Shown piece after piece: positions 16,269 to 22,943 of a stretch of 23,350 nt of DNA; the first letter of the stretch is position 1, and each line of letters opens with the position of its first letter. The position numbers and the translations under genes were made by a program. This stretch comes from Cryomorphaceae bacterium (GTDB taxonomy: Bacteria > Bacteroidota > Bacteroidia > Flavobacteriales > Schleiferiaceae): NCBI GenBank assembly GCA_022565745.1, contig JAIUMB010000014.1:1-23350 (forward strand), in the 5' to 3' direction. The notes under the pieces are model-generated. The model searched no databases, was not told where the DNA came from, and was given only the letters and a program-made list of their open reading frames with translations.

Positions 16269-16985
16269 TTATTTTAGGTCCAGTTGACGGTAAAACTCCT
16301 CTCTTGTTTTCTGATCGGAAAAAGCACCAGAAAAATGGGATGTTACAGTAGACGACTGTCCGTCTTCAATCCCACGGGTAATCACACAAAAATGTTCGGC
16401 ATCAACCACCACGGCGACGTCTTCGGTTTGTAAAACATTTTTTAGTTCGCGGGCAATCTGTTCGGTTAACCGCTCTTGCACCTGAGGTCGTTTGGCAAAG
16501 TGACGTACAATGCGATTGATTTTACTCAAGCCGATGACGTGACCGTTGCTGATGTACGACACGTGTACTTTTCCAATGATGGGCACCAAATGGTGTTCAC
16601 AATAAGAGTGAAGTGTTATGTCGCGTTCGACAAGCATACGTTTATAGCCGTATGAATTGGCAAACATTTGAACATTAGGTTTATTCGCCGGATTCAGTCC
16701 GGAAAAAACCTCTTTGACATACATCTTAGCGACCCGGTGAGGCGTGTCTCTCAAACTGTCGTCGGTGAGGTCCAGACCGAGAATTGACAAGATATCGGCG
16801 ACCTTATCGGCAATGCGATCTATTTTCTCCTCGTCGCTCATATCAAAAGCACCTTCGACCATAGGGGTATCGATTTTGCCGTTGAATATATGGTCGTCTT
16901 CAATGTGATGGTGACCATTCACCTGTCCATTGAGCTTCACGTTACCGTTAAGCACCGACTTCGACGAAATTTCTTGGGGTTTCAT
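16269..16985 (-). CDS. folE: GTP cyclohydrolase I (type IA)
   Basis: Converts GTP to 7,8-dihydroneopterin triphosphate, the entry to folate, tetrahydrobiopterin and 7-deazapurine pathways. 238 residues. Zinc ligands: Cys129 and His132 in YCEHHLVPI, and Cys200 in EHFCVITRG. Also VIGLSKINRIVRHFAKRPQVQERLTEQIA and STVTSHFSG. An unconserved N-terminal extension of about 48 residues is rich in Asn-Gly and His (SVLNGNVKLNGQVNGHHH) and precedes the conserved AFDMSDEEKIDRIAD. The ATG at 16985 overlaps the PTPS-like gene by 38 bases; internal ATGs at 16862 and 16841 would avoid the overlap and still keep the whole enzyme domain, so the true start is open. Made from the same transcript as the PTPS-like gene. 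Confidence 0.95.
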   Translation of the reverse strand: MKPQEISSKSVLNGNVKLNGQVNGHHHIEDDHIFNGKIDTPMVEGAFDMSDEEKIDRIADKVADILSILGLDLTDDSLRDTPHRVAKMYVKEVFSGLNPANKPNVQMFANSYGYKRMLVERDITLHSYCEHHLVPIIGKVHVSYISNGHVIGLSKINRIVRHFAKRPQVQERLTEQIARELKNVLQTEDVAVVVDAEHFCVITRGIEDGQSSTVTSHFSGAFSDQKTREEFYRQLDLK

Positions 16986-17355
16986 ATAGCGTAACTTTAA
17001 GTGTTAATGATGATGGGATATGTTCGCGCAAGCGATTCCATATCACCACGGCGATATTCTCGGCGGTCGGGTTAAGGGTTTTGAAGTCTTCGGTTTGTAG
17101 GTTTAAATTCTTGTGGTCATAGCGGCTTTCCACCTCTTTTTTAATAAGATCTTTCAGCCATTTCATATCCACCACATAACCTGTCTTGGGGTCAATGTCT
17201 CCGCGTACGGAAACGATGAGTTCATAGTTGTGACCGTGATACATATCGTTGTTGCACAGACCAAATATTTCCTCGTTTTCACGATCGGACAGGTCGGGGT
17301 TATGCAAACGATGTGCGGCATTAAAATGTGCCTTTCGGCTTACAGTGACTTGCAT
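16948..17355 (-). CDS. 6-pyruvoyltetrahydropterin synthase / QueD family enzyme, PTPS-like
   Basis: Zinc enzyme acting on 7,8-dihydroneopterin triphosphate, the FolE product. 135 residues. Zinc ligands His15, His40 and His42; catalytic Cys34; Asp80/His81 in DHKNL; Glu125 in YETPRN. The Cys-to-His spacing is C-x5-HGH (CNNDMYHGHNY), as in animal PTPS (CNNPNGHGHNY), not C-x3-HGH as in E. coli QueD. The LSDxEN..FG.CNN, GDIDPKTG, DHKNL and TAENIAVVIW stretches also resemble animal PTPS as I recall it. It is therefore more likely to make 6-pyruvoyltetrahydropterin, or to have mixed activity, than to be a dedicated queuosine enzyme; databases would probably label it 6-carboxytetrahydropterin synthase (queD). 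Overlaps folE by 38 bases; has its own promoter-like site. Confidence 0.9.
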   Translation of the reverse strand: MQVTVSRKAHFNAAHRLHNPDLSDRENEEIFGLCNNDMYHGHNYELIVSVRGDIDPKTGYVVDMKWLKDLIKKEVESRYDHKNLNLQTEDFKTLNPTAENIAVVIWNRLREHIPSSLTLKVTLYETPRNFVEVGA

Positions 17356-17371
17356 GTTTGTTTTGATTTAC

Positions 17372-17411
17372 ACCTTTAACAAACGTTAGAGGTAAAATGA
17401 TTTGAGGGCAA
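17372..17411 (-). promoter_or_regulatory. Promoter and overlapping palindrome of the PTPS-folE unit
   Basis: Minus strand: TTG (17409-17411), 21 bases, then AACGTTTG (17380-17387), one mismatch to TAnnTTTG. The -7 region lies inside an imperfect palindrome with 9-base arms ACCTTTAAC (17372-17380) and GTTAGAGGT (17385-17393) around AAAC, 8 of 9 positions paired. A protein bound here would block the polymerase, so this is a candidate operator. Confidence 0.45.
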
Positions 17412-17412
17412 G

Positions 17413-17451
17413 TAAAAAAAACGAAAAATCAGGGGGTCAATATGGCCTGAT
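17413..17451 (-). terminator. Intrinsic terminator of the sigma-crtI-crtB-idi operon
   Basis: Minus strand: ATCAGG (17446-17451), a 12-base loop, CCTGAT (17428-17433), then a T-rich run TTTTCGTTTTTTTT. The idi stop codon TGA lies in the descending arm. It separates the carotenoid operon from the PTPS-folE promoter just downstream. Confidence 0.6.
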
Positions 17452-17947
17452 GAAAGCGCTCAAATACAATGATGAACCACGCCGTGTACATTTCCGGATT
17501 ATTCTTGATGTCGTTGGCAATTTCGTCGAGCGAGATCCACTTATAATCCTCAACTTCGTCGGGATTTGGAACGGGGTTTTGGTTGTCGTACCCCACAAAG
17601 ACGTGATCGTACTCATGTTCCATCATGTTGTTGTCAAACTCGGCCTTATAAGTAAAGGTGAAGAGTTTTTCCAAATGGCAATCAAAACCCATTTCTTCTT
17701 GCATTCTTCGGTGGGCGGCATCTTCAACCTTTTCTCCGTCTCTTGGGTGTGAACAGCAGGTATTTGACCAAAGACCACCGCTGTGGTACTTGTGAGAGGC
17801 GCGTTTTTGCAAAAGCAATTCTCCGTCGGAGTTAAGCACAAAAACACTAAAGGCACGGTGGAGCAAGCCTTTTTCGTGGGCTTCGATTTTCTCCATCAGT
17901 CCGAGCGGTTCGTCGCGCTCGTTGACCAGGATAACGTATTCGGACAT
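17429..17947 (-). CDS. idi: Isopentenyl-diphosphate delta-isomerase, type 1 (Nudix)
   Basis: Interconverts isopentenyl and dimethylallyl diphosphate, balancing the C5 units for carotenoid and quinone synthesis; cytoplasmic, metal dependent. 172 residues, normal length. Catalytic Cys65 in WSNTCCSHP (E. coli Cys67), the Nudix-box remnant AAHRRMQEEMGF, and the second catalytic acid Glu112 in MEHEYDHVF (E. coli Glu116). HRAFSVFVLNSDGELLLQKRA is the Nudix strand before it. It lies 9 bases after crtB with no room for a promoter, and is followed by a terminator, so it is the last gene of the carotenoid operon and probably raises isoprenoid supply together with phytoene synthesis. Confidence 0.96.
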   Translation of the reverse strand: MSEYVILVNERDEPLGLMEKIEAHEKGLLHRAFSVFVLNSDGELLLQKRASHKYHSGGLWSNTCCSHPRDGEKVEDAAHRRMQEEMGFDCHLEKLFTFTYKAEFDNNMMEHEYDHVFVGYDNQNPVPNPDEVEDYKWISLDEIANDIKNNPEMYTAWFIIVFERFHQAILTP

Positions 17948-17956
17948 ATATAAAAT

Positions 17957-18793
17957 TTAGAGGATATTAAAACTGTGGCGAAAGTAAGAACTCAAGAGCA
18001 AATGATACTTCTTTCGATTGGGAATGCGCACCCGTTTTTCTAAAATCACGCTTGGCTCAAGTCCGCGGATTCTTTGAAAAAGCGCATAATAATAAACGTA
18101 GGCCACGTAAACGCCAAAGCGTACTCCGCGCGGTAGTTGCTTAATGCCTTCATAGCCCGCCTTAAAATCAACTTCTATGTCTGCTTCAATGGCCTTTTTG
18201 GTTTCAGCATTAAAATCATTCATGTCAACACCCGGGAAATACATACGCCCCAACTGGAAATAATCGGCGTGTAGGTCGCGTAGAAAGTTGATTTTCTGAA
18301 ACGCACTTCCCAATTTCATGGCCGCATCTTTAAGATGATCGTATTTTTGTTGGTCTCCTTCTAGGAAAACGCTCAAACACATCAATCCAACCACCTCAGC
18401 AGAGCCTAAAATATAATCTTCATAACTGGTCTTGTCGTGATCTTGCATCGACAAATCCATGCGCATGCTTTTTAGAAAAGTGCGAATGTTGTCGTGGTCA
18501 ATATTATACGTATTCACCGCCCATTGAAAGGCATTAAGAGCGGGATTCAAACTGATTTGTCTTTCAATGGCTAAAAAGGTATCTCTTTCAAACTCGTCCA
18601 ACAGTTCACTTTTGGGAAAGCCGTGAAACGTATCAACAATCTCATCTGCCAAGCGAACAAAGCCATAGATGGCATAAATCCCATCGTGATATTTTTTATC
18701 TAAACAGTAAATGCCAAGCGAAAAGGAGGTAGAATATGAATTGGTTATCATTTTCCCCGTTCGCTTGCTTACAGAATTATACAAATCAATCAT
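17957..18793 (-). CDS. crtB: Phytoene synthase
   Basis: Condenses two geranylgeranyl diphosphates to phytoene, the first committed carotenoid step. 278 residues. First aspartate-rich motif D50-E-I-V-D54 in RLADEIVD; second motif N169..D173..D177 in INFLRDLHADYFQLGRMYFP; both bind the Mg-diphosphates. SYSTSFSLG near residue 20 and the YAIYGFVR helix fit the squalene/phytoene synthase fold. Squalene synthase is excluded mainly by the adjacent crtI. It lies 24 bases after crtI and 9 bases before idi. No geranylgeranyl diphosphate synthase, cyclase or hydroxylase gene is in the window, so substrate supply and later pigment steps are encoded elsewhere. Confidence 0.95.
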   Translation of the reverse strand: MIDLYNSVSKRTGKMITNSYSTSFSLGIYCLDKKYHDGIYAIYGFVRLADEIVDTFHGFPKSELLDEFERDTFLAIERQISLNPALNAFQWAVNTYNIDHDNIRTFLKSMRMDLSMQDHDKTSYEDYILGSAEVVGLMCLSVFLEGDQQKYDHLKDAAMKLGSAFQKINFLRDLHADYFQLGRMYFPGVDMNDFNAETKKAIEADIEVDFKAGYEGIKQLPRGVRFGVYVAYVYYYALFQRIRGLEPSVILEKRVRIPNRKKYHLLLSSYFRHSFNIL

Positions 18794-18817
18794 AGGAGTG
18801 TGATGTGTTTCAATGTT

Positions 18818-20323
18818 TTACGCAACAGAGGACGTCTTTTTGGGTTTAAATGCCATGTCTTTCACTATTTCTTCGGCCACTACAATACCAGAAATGATAG
18901 AGGGAGGCACACCTGGTCCGGGAACAGTAAGTTGACCAGAATAATACAAGTTATTGAGCTTTTTGTTTTTTAAGCCTGGTTTTAAAATGGCCGTTTGATC
19001 AAGCGTATTGGCCAATCCATATGCATTGCCTTTATAGGCATGATAGTCTTGCACAAAATCATTCATCGCATACGAGCGTTTAACAACAATGCCATCACGC
19101 ACGTTTTGCCCCATAGTCGCTTCAAAACGATCCATTATTTTGTGAAAATATTTTTCGCGCATTTCCTCTGAATCCTCCAATCCCGGGGCTAAAGGCACGA
19201 GAAACGTCAAGGCTTCGCAACCATCTGGGGCGGCATTGGGATCCGTTTTTGAAGTATTGGAAACGTAGTACAATGGCGTCTCAGGCCAGCGCGGACGAGT
19301 ATAAATAGCGTCGGCATGTTGGTCAAAAGGGGCATCAAAGTACAAGGAATGATGCTCCATATTTTTGATGGGCTTGTTCACACCAATATAAAACAACAAA
19401 CTAGAAGGAGCCATTTTTCGCTTGTCCCAGTAACGTTCAGAATAATTGGATCGATCTGCAGGTAAAAGATGTCGATCCACGTGATGATAATCGGCACTAC
19501 CAACTACCACATCCGCTTCATACAGCTTTTCTCCTACTTTAACACCAGTAATGTTTTTGCCCATGAATTCAAAGCCCGTAACCTCAGCATTGCATTTAAT
19601 GACCACCCCTTTTTCAATCGCCAAAGCTTCCATGGCACGAACCACTGCATACATACCTCCTTCCGGGTACCACGTACCAAGTTTTAAATCGGCATAGTTC
19701 ATTAACGAATAAAGAGCTGGTGTATTAGAAGGCACAGCGCCGAGAAACAGAATGGGAAACTCCATCAATTGACGGAGATAGGGATGTTTGAAATAAGCAT
19801 TCACGTGTTTGCGCATCGAGCTGAAGACATCCATGCGAACCAACCCTTTGAGCAGGCGTAAATCAATAAACTCCGTGAGTGATCTCGAAGGCTTGTAGAC
19901 CAAATCGTTTATGCCTACCTTATATTTATACTCGGCTTCGTCGAGAAACTTTTGTAATTTAACAAAACTACCCGGCTCGAGACGCTCCATCCACTCAGAC
20001 AGCGTTTTCATAGAGGCGTCAACCGCTACTTTCTCATTTTCTGGAAAGTAGACCTCGTATCCGGGATCAAGTCTATTCAACTTATAATAATCAGAAACAC
20101 GTTTTCCAAAGCGCGAGAAAAAATCCTCAAACACATCCGGCATCCAATACCAGCTAGGCCCCATGTCAAATGTAAATCCTTCAGAAGACCAAATGCGGGC
20201 TCTTCCTCCCACATGATCGTTTTTCTCCAAAAGAGTAACAGATAGACCTTTATCGGCGAGATTTATAGCTGATGATAGGCCGGCAAAACCTCCTCCTATA
20301 ACAATGGCGTGTGGATTGTTCAT
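18818..20323 (-). CDS. crtI: Phytoene desaturase (CrtI type)
   Basis: FAD-dependent desaturase converting phytoene stepwise to lycopene-type products; membrane-associated. 501 residues. N-terminal dinucleotide fold IVIGGGFAGLSSAINLADKG (8-27) with LLEKNDHVGGRA; FDMGPSWYWMPDVFEDFF, typical of CrtI; and the C-terminal signature YYSGQLTVPGPGVPPSIISG, which closes the FAD site. Length is typical. The number of desaturation steps cannot be read from sequence. It follows the ECF sigma factor by 63 bases, across a strong hairpin that contains the sigma stop codon, and precedes crtB by 24 bases. Confidence 0.96.
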   Translation of the reverse strand: MNNPHAIVIGGGFAGLSSAINLADKGLSVTLLEKNDHVGGRARIWSSEGFTFDMGPSWYWMPDVFEDFFSRFGKRVSDYYKLNRLDPGYEVYFPENEKVAVDASMKTLSEWMERLEPGSFVKLQKFLDEAEYKYKVGINDLVYKPSRSLTEFIDLRLLKGLVRMDVFSSMRKHVNAYFKHPYLRQLMEFPILFLGAVPSNTPALYSLMNYADLKLGTWYPEGGMYAVVRAMEALAIEKGVVIKCNAEVTGFEFMGKNITGVKVGEKLYEADVVVGSADYHHVDRHLLPADRSNYSERYWDKRKMAPSSLLFYIGVNKPIKNMEHHSLYFDAPFDQHADAIYTRPRWPETPLYYVSNTSKTDPNAAPDGCEALTFLVPLAPGLEDSEEMREKYFHKIMDRFEATMGQNVRDGIVVKRSYAMNDFVQDYHAYKGNAYGLANTLDQTAILKPGLKNKKLNNLYYSGQLTVPGPGVPPSIISGIVVAEEIVKDMAFKPKKTSSVA

Positions 20324-20382
20324 GGTGCGACAGTCGTGTTTTATGCGTTCTAAGCTTTGGTAAAAATATGAAAATTAATGAT

Positions 20383-20400
20383 AAGACTAACGGTAGTCTT
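20383..20400 (-). other. Perfect hairpin at the sigma-crtI junction
   Basis: 7-base arms AAGACTA and TAGTCTT around the 4-base loop CCGT (minus strand), containing the stop codon (TAG) of the sigma gene. The sequence after it is AT-rich (ATCATTAATTTTC) but lacks a clean T-run, so it is more likely a weak terminator, attenuator or RNA-processing/stability site than a full stop. Confidence 0.5.
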
Positions 20401-20890
20401 GCAACTTATCCATCATTTTTCTACGGGCTAAGAAAATGCGACTTTTTACTGTACCCAAAGGAATATCCATAATTTCTGCAATCTCCTCGTACTTATAGCC
20501 ATTGTAGTGCATCATAAAGGTATCGAGATACGTGCTTTCTACCGTTTCTAGTTGACGCATGATGTACGCTTGATCTACCAAGCGGTCGGTACGTACGTCT
20601 TTTTCGGCTTGACGGCTATTGATGAAATAGTTGTTTTCCGTTTCATCAACAAACGTATTTTGATTTTTCTTTTTGCGGTAGTTGTTAATGAAGGTGTTCT
20701 TCATGATGGTGTACAGCCACCCCTTGATATTGGTTCCCTCCTGATACTTCTCTTTGTTCTTAATGGCCTTAAAGAACGTTTCTTGCATCAAGTCGTTTGC
20801 ATCGTCGCCACTTTTGGTCAGCTTGAGCGCCAAGTTTTGCAAAAATTGCTGATGCGTACTAATCATGTTTCCAAACTCTGCAGTTGACAT
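20387..20890 (-). CDS. ECF-type RNA polymerase sigma factor
   Basis: Alternative sigma factor of 167 residues from the ATG at 20890 (MSTAEFGNM). Region 2: the core-binding helix DDANDLMQETFFKAI, and NIKGWLYTIMKNTFINNYRKKK, which recognises the -10 element. Region 4: ESTYLDTFMMHYNGYKYEEIAEIMDIPLGTVKSRIFLARRKMM, a helix-turn-helix for the -35 element. The frame is open 18 codons further upstream, but those residues are not sigma-like and would overlap the promoter. No anti-sigma gene is adjacent, so control is probably at transcription. Position directly before crtI and near a MerR/B12-binding regulator matches light-induced sigma genes such as litS or carQ in other phyla (inference by arrangement). 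It has an exact -7 element and a palindrome upstream. Confidence 0.93.
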   Translation of the reverse strand: MSTAEFGNMISTHQQFLQNLALKLTKSGDDANDLMQETFFKAIKNKEKYQEGTNIKGWLYTIMKNTFINNYRKKKNQNTFVDETENNYFINSRQAEKDVRTDRLVDQAYIMRQLETVESTYLDTFMMHYNGYKYEEIAEIMDIPLGTVKSRIFLARRKMMDKLQDYR

Positions 20891-20918
20891 AACGATGTTT
20901 TGTTTAATTATTATGCCA

Positions 20919-20926
20919 CAAAGGTA
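20919..20926 (-). promoter_or_regulatory. -7 promoter element of the sigma-crt operon
   Basis: Minus-strand TACCTTTG matches TAnnTTTG exactly, 28 bases upstream of the sigma ATG at 20890. No good -33 TTG is present at 19-21 bases; the place is partly taken by the inverted repeat at 20941-20957, consistent with a regulated promoter. Confidence 0.55.
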
Positions 20927-20940
20927 AACAGAAAATCGAT

Positions 20941-20957
20941 ACAAAACCAGTTTTTGT
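20941..20957. repeat. Inverted repeat over the -33 region of the sigma-crt promoter
   Basis: ACAAAACCAGTTTTTGT: perfect 6-base arms ACAAAA/TTTTGT with a 5-base spacer. It lies 14 bases upstream of the -7 element. A candidate operator for the nearby MerR-type regulator; the region is AT-rich, so chance is possible. Confidence 0.4.
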
Positions 20958-21271
20958 TTAAATAAAGTATTAAAAAGTGAAACAAAAAACCTCCAATGAT
21001 TAATCTTTGGGTACTAATACATGAAAATCAGCCCAATACAACAACACAAACCATGTTTTGCCAAAAACCAGGGAAATTGGTTGCACTTTCAACAAATCTC
21101 CAACCCTCGTTTTAAACATTTGCATTCGCTGATCATGCCAATGATAAAAACGGAATCAATAGCGACACAGATTGTGTGATTAGCGCATCTGAAACATAAT
21201 CGTCAGTAGGCTTTGGACTGGCACTGGTGTAAGCAACAAACACGTATGTCTAGTTTGTATCTCACGAAGGC
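20945..21271. other. Intergenic region between sulP and the sigma gene
   Basis: About 380 bases (20891-21271 in full) with no confident gene. It holds the sigma promoter and its inverted repeat at the left, an inverted repeat just after sulP at the right, and a short minus-strand open frame at 21000-21125 (41 codons from ATG, rich in Trp/Phe/Val) that I do not recognise and do not call. No tRNA or obvious structured RNA was seen. Confidence 0.5.
21236..21258. repeat. Inverted repeat just downstream of sulP
   Basis: Perfect 6-base arms ACAAAC (21236-21241) and GTTTGT (21253-21258) around 11 bases, 13 bases after the sulP stop. No T-run follows on the minus strand, so it is a poor intrinsic terminator. 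The arms resemble those of the repeat at the sigma promoter (ACAAAA/TTTTGT), which may be meaningful or only AT-rich similarity. Confidence 0.35.
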
Positions 21272-22804
21272 CTACAACTTGTCGCCAAGAATCTCTACCT
21301 GAATTTGACGCTCTGCAGCACCACTTTTAAAATTTGATATGATCTCTCGCACATCAAAATCAATGTAACGAGATCGACGCGCATCGATACAAACTTTTGC
21401 CTTATCAGGGATGGCATTGAGGTAGGTTAATATGCGGCCTTTGTTGAGGAAACTCACTTCCTCCGATAAAACAATGGTATAAGTCCCTGCTTCTATATTT
21501 TCTAATTTTTCGAAGGCATAAGGGTTTTTGTAGTTGTTTCTTAAAATGTAAAAAATCCCCACTGCCATTCCAATGGCAATACCATTTAGCAAATCCGTGA
21601 GCAAAATCCCCGTAACGGTTGCCGCAAATGGGACAAACTGATCAGCGCCGTTGGCAAACATTCTCTTAAAAAGTGACGGCTTGGCAAGCTTATAACCCAC
21701 TACAAACAATATGGCTGCCAAGGACGATAAAGGAATAAGATTGAGAACGTGAGGGATAGACAATACACATATTAATATGAAAACGCCGTGCATAATGGCG
21801 GATAATTTTGTCTTGCCGCCAAAAGAGATATTGGCTGAACTGCGAACGATAACCTGAGTAATGGGCAAACCCCCAACCATTCCAGAGATGATGTTCCCTA
21901 CGCCTTGGGCTTTTAACTCGCGATTGGTAGGTGTTGTACGCTTTTGCGGATCGAGCTTATCGGTGGCTTCTACGCATAAAAGTGTTTCCAAACTGGCTAC
22001 TACAGCAATGATAAAAGCCACAACATACAATTGTGTGTTGAGGAAACCTTCAGACGAAAACGCTGGTTGCGAAAAATTAGAAAAAAAGTCACTAACACCA
22101 TCAAAAACTGGAATTTGTACCAATTGATCGGACGTGAATTCATACGGCGTAAATAAAGGTAAAACCTTATTAAGCACCATACCCACTAGCACAGCAACCA
22201 TTGGCCCTTGGATAAAGCGAAAGGCTTTGTAGCGCGGCGTTAAATACACCTCCCAAATCACGAGAATCAACAATCCAACCAAAGTGGTAATCACTGCTGC
22301 TGGGGTAATTGAGGACAAAACATGCTCAAAGGCCAAAAACGTAGAAGCACCGTCACGTTGCGCTAAAGAAAAAGAGACATCCGGCACAAAGCCGACCGCT
22401 TGAGGAATTTGTTTGATGATGATGACCAAGCCTATACCAGCCAACATACCTTTAATGACCGATGTGGGAAAATAATATCCTATAATACCAAGCCTGAGAT
22501 ACCCCATAGCAAGTTGGAAAACCCCGGCTAAGACCAGCGCAAGAAGAAACATTTCCCATGATCCCAGCGACACCATGGCATCTAACACGACTACGGTGAG
22601 ACCAGCCGCCGGTCCGCTCACCCCAAGAGGCGAACCACTCAACGCGCCAACCACAACCCCACCTATTACACCCGCAATAATACCAGAAAACAATGGCGCT
22701 CCTGAAGCCATGGCAATCCCTAAACAAAGGGGAAGTGCCACGAAAAAAACCACGATACTGGCGGGCAAATCGTCTTTTATATGCGAAAAAAATTTTGCTA
22801 TCAT
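21272..22804 (-). CDS. SulP-family inorganic anion transporter with short STAS domain
   Basis: Membrane transporter of the SLC26/SulP family, 510 residues from the ATG at 22804. N-terminal PASIVVFFVALPLCLGIAMASGAPLFSG and SPLGVSGPAAGLTVVV are the helix-1 and helix-3 anion-site motifs; about ten to twelve further helices follow, with GNIISGMVGGLPITQVIVRSSANISFGGKTKLSAI typical of the family. A C-terminal STAS domain (about residues 440-510) is short. Bacterial SulP proteins carry sulfate, bicarbonate, fumarate or other anions; the substrate here is unknown, and no carbonic anhydrase or sulfate-assimilation gene is adjacent. A GTG seven codons upstream (22825) is an alternative start but lies within a leader hairpin arm. 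Sits between the MerR-type regulator and the sigma gene, with its own promoter. Confidence 0.93.
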   Translation of the reverse strand: MIAKFFSHIKDDLPASIVVFFVALPLCLGIAMASGAPLFSGIIAGVIGGVVVGALSGSPLGVSGPAAGLTVVVLDAMVSLGSWEMFLLALVLAGVFQLAMGYLRLGIIGYYFPTSVIKGMLAGIGLVIIIKQIPQAVGFVPDVSFSLAQRDGASTFLAFEHVLSSITPAAVITTLVGLLILVIWEVYLTPRYKAFRFIQGPMVAVLVGMVLNKVLPLFTPYEFTSDQLVQIPVFDGVSDFFSNFSQPAFSSEGFLNTQLYVVAFIIAVVASLETLLCVEATDKLDPQKRTTPTNRELKAQGVGNIISGMVGGLPITQVIVRSSANISFGGKTKLSAIMHGVFILICVLSIPHVLNLIPLSSLAAILFVVGYKLAKPSLFKRMFANGADQFVPFAATVTGILLTDLLNGIAIGMAVGIFYILRNNYKNPYAFEKLENIEAGTYTIVLSEEVSFLNKGRILTYLNAIPDKAKVCIDARRSRYIDFDVREIISNFKSGAAERQIQVEILGDKL

Positions 22805-22822
22805 TGGCGTTAAGTCATCGAG

Positions 22823-22858
22823 CACACCTATTTAAATTGTGTATTGATGATAGGTGTG
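22823..22858 (-). other. 5' leader hairpin of sulP
   Basis: Perfect 8-base arms CACACCTA and TAGGTGTG around a 20-base loop. With the -7 element at 22865-22872, the arm nearest the promoter would be at or within a few bases of the transcript 5' end, and the start codon 18 bases beyond the far arm. Could stabilise the mRNA or serve as an operator. Confidence 0.45.
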
Positions 22859-22864
22859 ATGTGA

Positions 22865-22872
22865 CAAATATA
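22865..22872 (-). promoter_or_regulatory. -7 promoter element of sulP
   Basis: Minus-strand TATATTTG matches TAnnTTTG exactly, 60 bases upstream of the ATG at 22804. No convincing -33 element at normal spacing. The 8-base word GATGATAG (plus strand) occurs on both sides of it, at 22846-22853 and 22873-22880. Confidence 0.5.
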
Positions 22873-22892
22873 GATGATAGCAACAAACCCTA

Positions 22893-22905
22893 TACTCTAG
22901 GAGTA
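22893..22905. repeat. Palindrome upstream of the sulP promoter
   Basis: TACTCTAGGAGTA: perfect 5-base arms TACTC/GAGTA with a 3-base centre, about 20 bases upstream of the -7 element, overlapping the expected -33 zone. Candidate regulator site for sulP. Confidence 0.35.
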
Positions 22906-22928
22906 ACTACGCCAATAAAAAATGAATG

Positions 22929-22941
22929 AAGCGACCCGCTT
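22929..22941 (-). terminator. Weak hairpin after the MerR-type gene
   Basis: Minus strand AAGCG-GGT-CGCTT, a 5-base stem with 3-base loop starting three bases after the stop codon, followed by CATTCATTTTTTATT. The T-run begins several bases after the stem, so termination, if any, would be partial. Confidence 0.3.
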
Positions 22942-22943
22942 AA

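Noticed and set aside
16948..17355. Labelling the PTPS-like gene as queuosine-specific queD
   Set aside because: Zinc/cysteine spacing and surrounding residues look like PTPS, and no queC/queE lies nearby; the symbol was left empty.
17356..17400. A riboswitch in the PTPS-folE leader
   Set aside because: The predicted leader is only a few tens of bases and shows no known aptamer pattern; the palindrome overlaps the promoter, fitting a protein site better.
21000..21125. Calling the 41-codon open frame a gene
   Set aside because: No recognisable motif, no promoter or ribosome site specific to it, and such a frame can arise by chance; kept only as a finding.
17378..22888. Shared word AACAAAC in three intergenic regions (17378-17384, 21235-21241, 22882-22888) as a common operator
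   Set aside because: Short, AT-rich, and its complement contains the TTTG typical of promoter elements in this phylum, so repeats are expected by chance.
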